Assembly: GCA_035492655.1 (NCBI GenBank)
Contig: DATJJB010000492.1
Coordinates: 1 to 33,283, forward strand
Length of the DNA: 33,283 nt
Direction of reading: 5' to 3'
Origin: Kutzneria sp035492655
Lineage (GTDB): Bacteria; Actinomycetota; Actinomycetes; Mycobacteriales; Pseudonocardiaceae
In this document: positions 33,168 through 33,283 of the stretch, piece after piece
Layout: each line of letters opens with the position of its first letter
Position numbering within the stretch: the first letter of the stretch is position 1
The notes under the pieces: generated by a model
What the model saw: the letters and a program-made list of their open reading frames with translations, nothing else
What the model was told of the DNA's origin: nothing
Database searches by the model: none
Made by a program: the position numbers and the translations under genes

Positions 33168-33283
33168 CGTCGGTACAACCCGTCCTCGCCGAAGGCATGC
33201 GCCAGCTTGTTCGCGCCCCAGATCAGCACCAGCGAGATGACGCTCTTGAACAGGCCCGCCGCCGCGCCGTAGCTGTAGTTGTT
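33164..33283 (-). CDS. Sugar ABC transporter permease, LplB type (C-terminal end only)
   Basis: Only the last 39 codons are in the window; the gene enters from the right edge. The visible protein (NYSYGAAAGLFKSVISLVLI, then WGANKLAHAFGEDGLYRR) is the last membrane helix and tail typical of LplB/YtcP-partner permeases. Its TGA overlaps the LplC start ATG (ATGA), so the two subunits are coupled. Too short to say more. Confidence 0.88.
   Translation of the reverse strand, partial: NNYSYGAAAGLFKSVISLVLIWGANKLAHAFGEDGLYRR

Noticed and set aside
1..33283. CRISPR arrays, tRNA or rRNA genes, insertion sequences, phage genes, or a biosynthetic gene cluster.
   Set aside because: No regularly spaced repeats, cloverleaf-like sequences, transposase motifs, phage proteins, or PKS/NRPS domains were seen on either strand.

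Overview
The window is a GC-rich, gene-dense chromosome segment from an actinomycete. The evidence is strong G/C third positions, many GTG (and one TTG) start codons, Sec and Tat signal peptides, and families typical of soil polymer degraders. A Pseudonocardiaceae-like genus is my guess and is not shown by the sequence. No tRNA, rRNA, insertion sequence, prophage or CRISPR was seen. Nearly everything is a plant-cell-wall carbohydrate locus with two ABC sugar importers, at least eleven glycoside hydrolases or remnants, two secreted esterases and three transcriptional regulators.

Left part (1-5502, + strand): two sugar ABC permeases (the first cut by the window edge), a cytoplasmic GH42 beta-galactosidase and a secreted GH93-like exo-arabinanase with a C-terminal beta-trefoil. 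A short non-CAZyme island follows (5580-9064): a small hydrophobic protein, an AraC-type regulator, a metallo-beta-lactamase-fold (MBL) hydrolase, a second MBL-like protein with a degraded metal site, and a SnoaL-like protein. It ends in a strong hairpin at 9072-9105.

Middle part (9142-16446, - strand): one apparent operon of five secreted enzymes, read GH30, two tandem GH54 arabinofuranosidases, a Tat-secreted GH29 fucosidase, and a 710-residue glycosidase-like barrel whose family I cannot name. A perfect LacI-type palindrome (16504-16519) lies in its leader. With the GH93 and GH42 enzymes this set fits arabinan, arabinogalactan or pectin side chains. A divergent ROK regulator (16902-18119) follows, then a polyesterase/cutinase-like lipase and a feruloyl-esterase-like CE1 enzyme, with a coding scrap between the two esterases.

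Right part (20393-33283): a cytoplasmic GH29 fucosidase with a CBM32-like tail (+), facing a long - strand operon read LplB permease (partial), LplC permease, LacI regulator, GH31, GH42, GH36, a broken GH43, and a secreted GH5 with an X2 module. Endo-glucanase plus alpha-xylosidase, beta-galactosidase, alpha-fucosidase and transporter is the set expected for fucosylated xyloglucan: cut outside, import, and trim inside.

The most notable signals are a shared operator core GTTAGCGNTAAC at three places, one of them inside a coding region where it forces locally rare codons; a GH54 pair in which one copy has Asp at the expected nucleophile; an unnamed glycosidase family member; a GH43 gene broken by two separate internal deletions; and paired repeats flanking the ROK gene.
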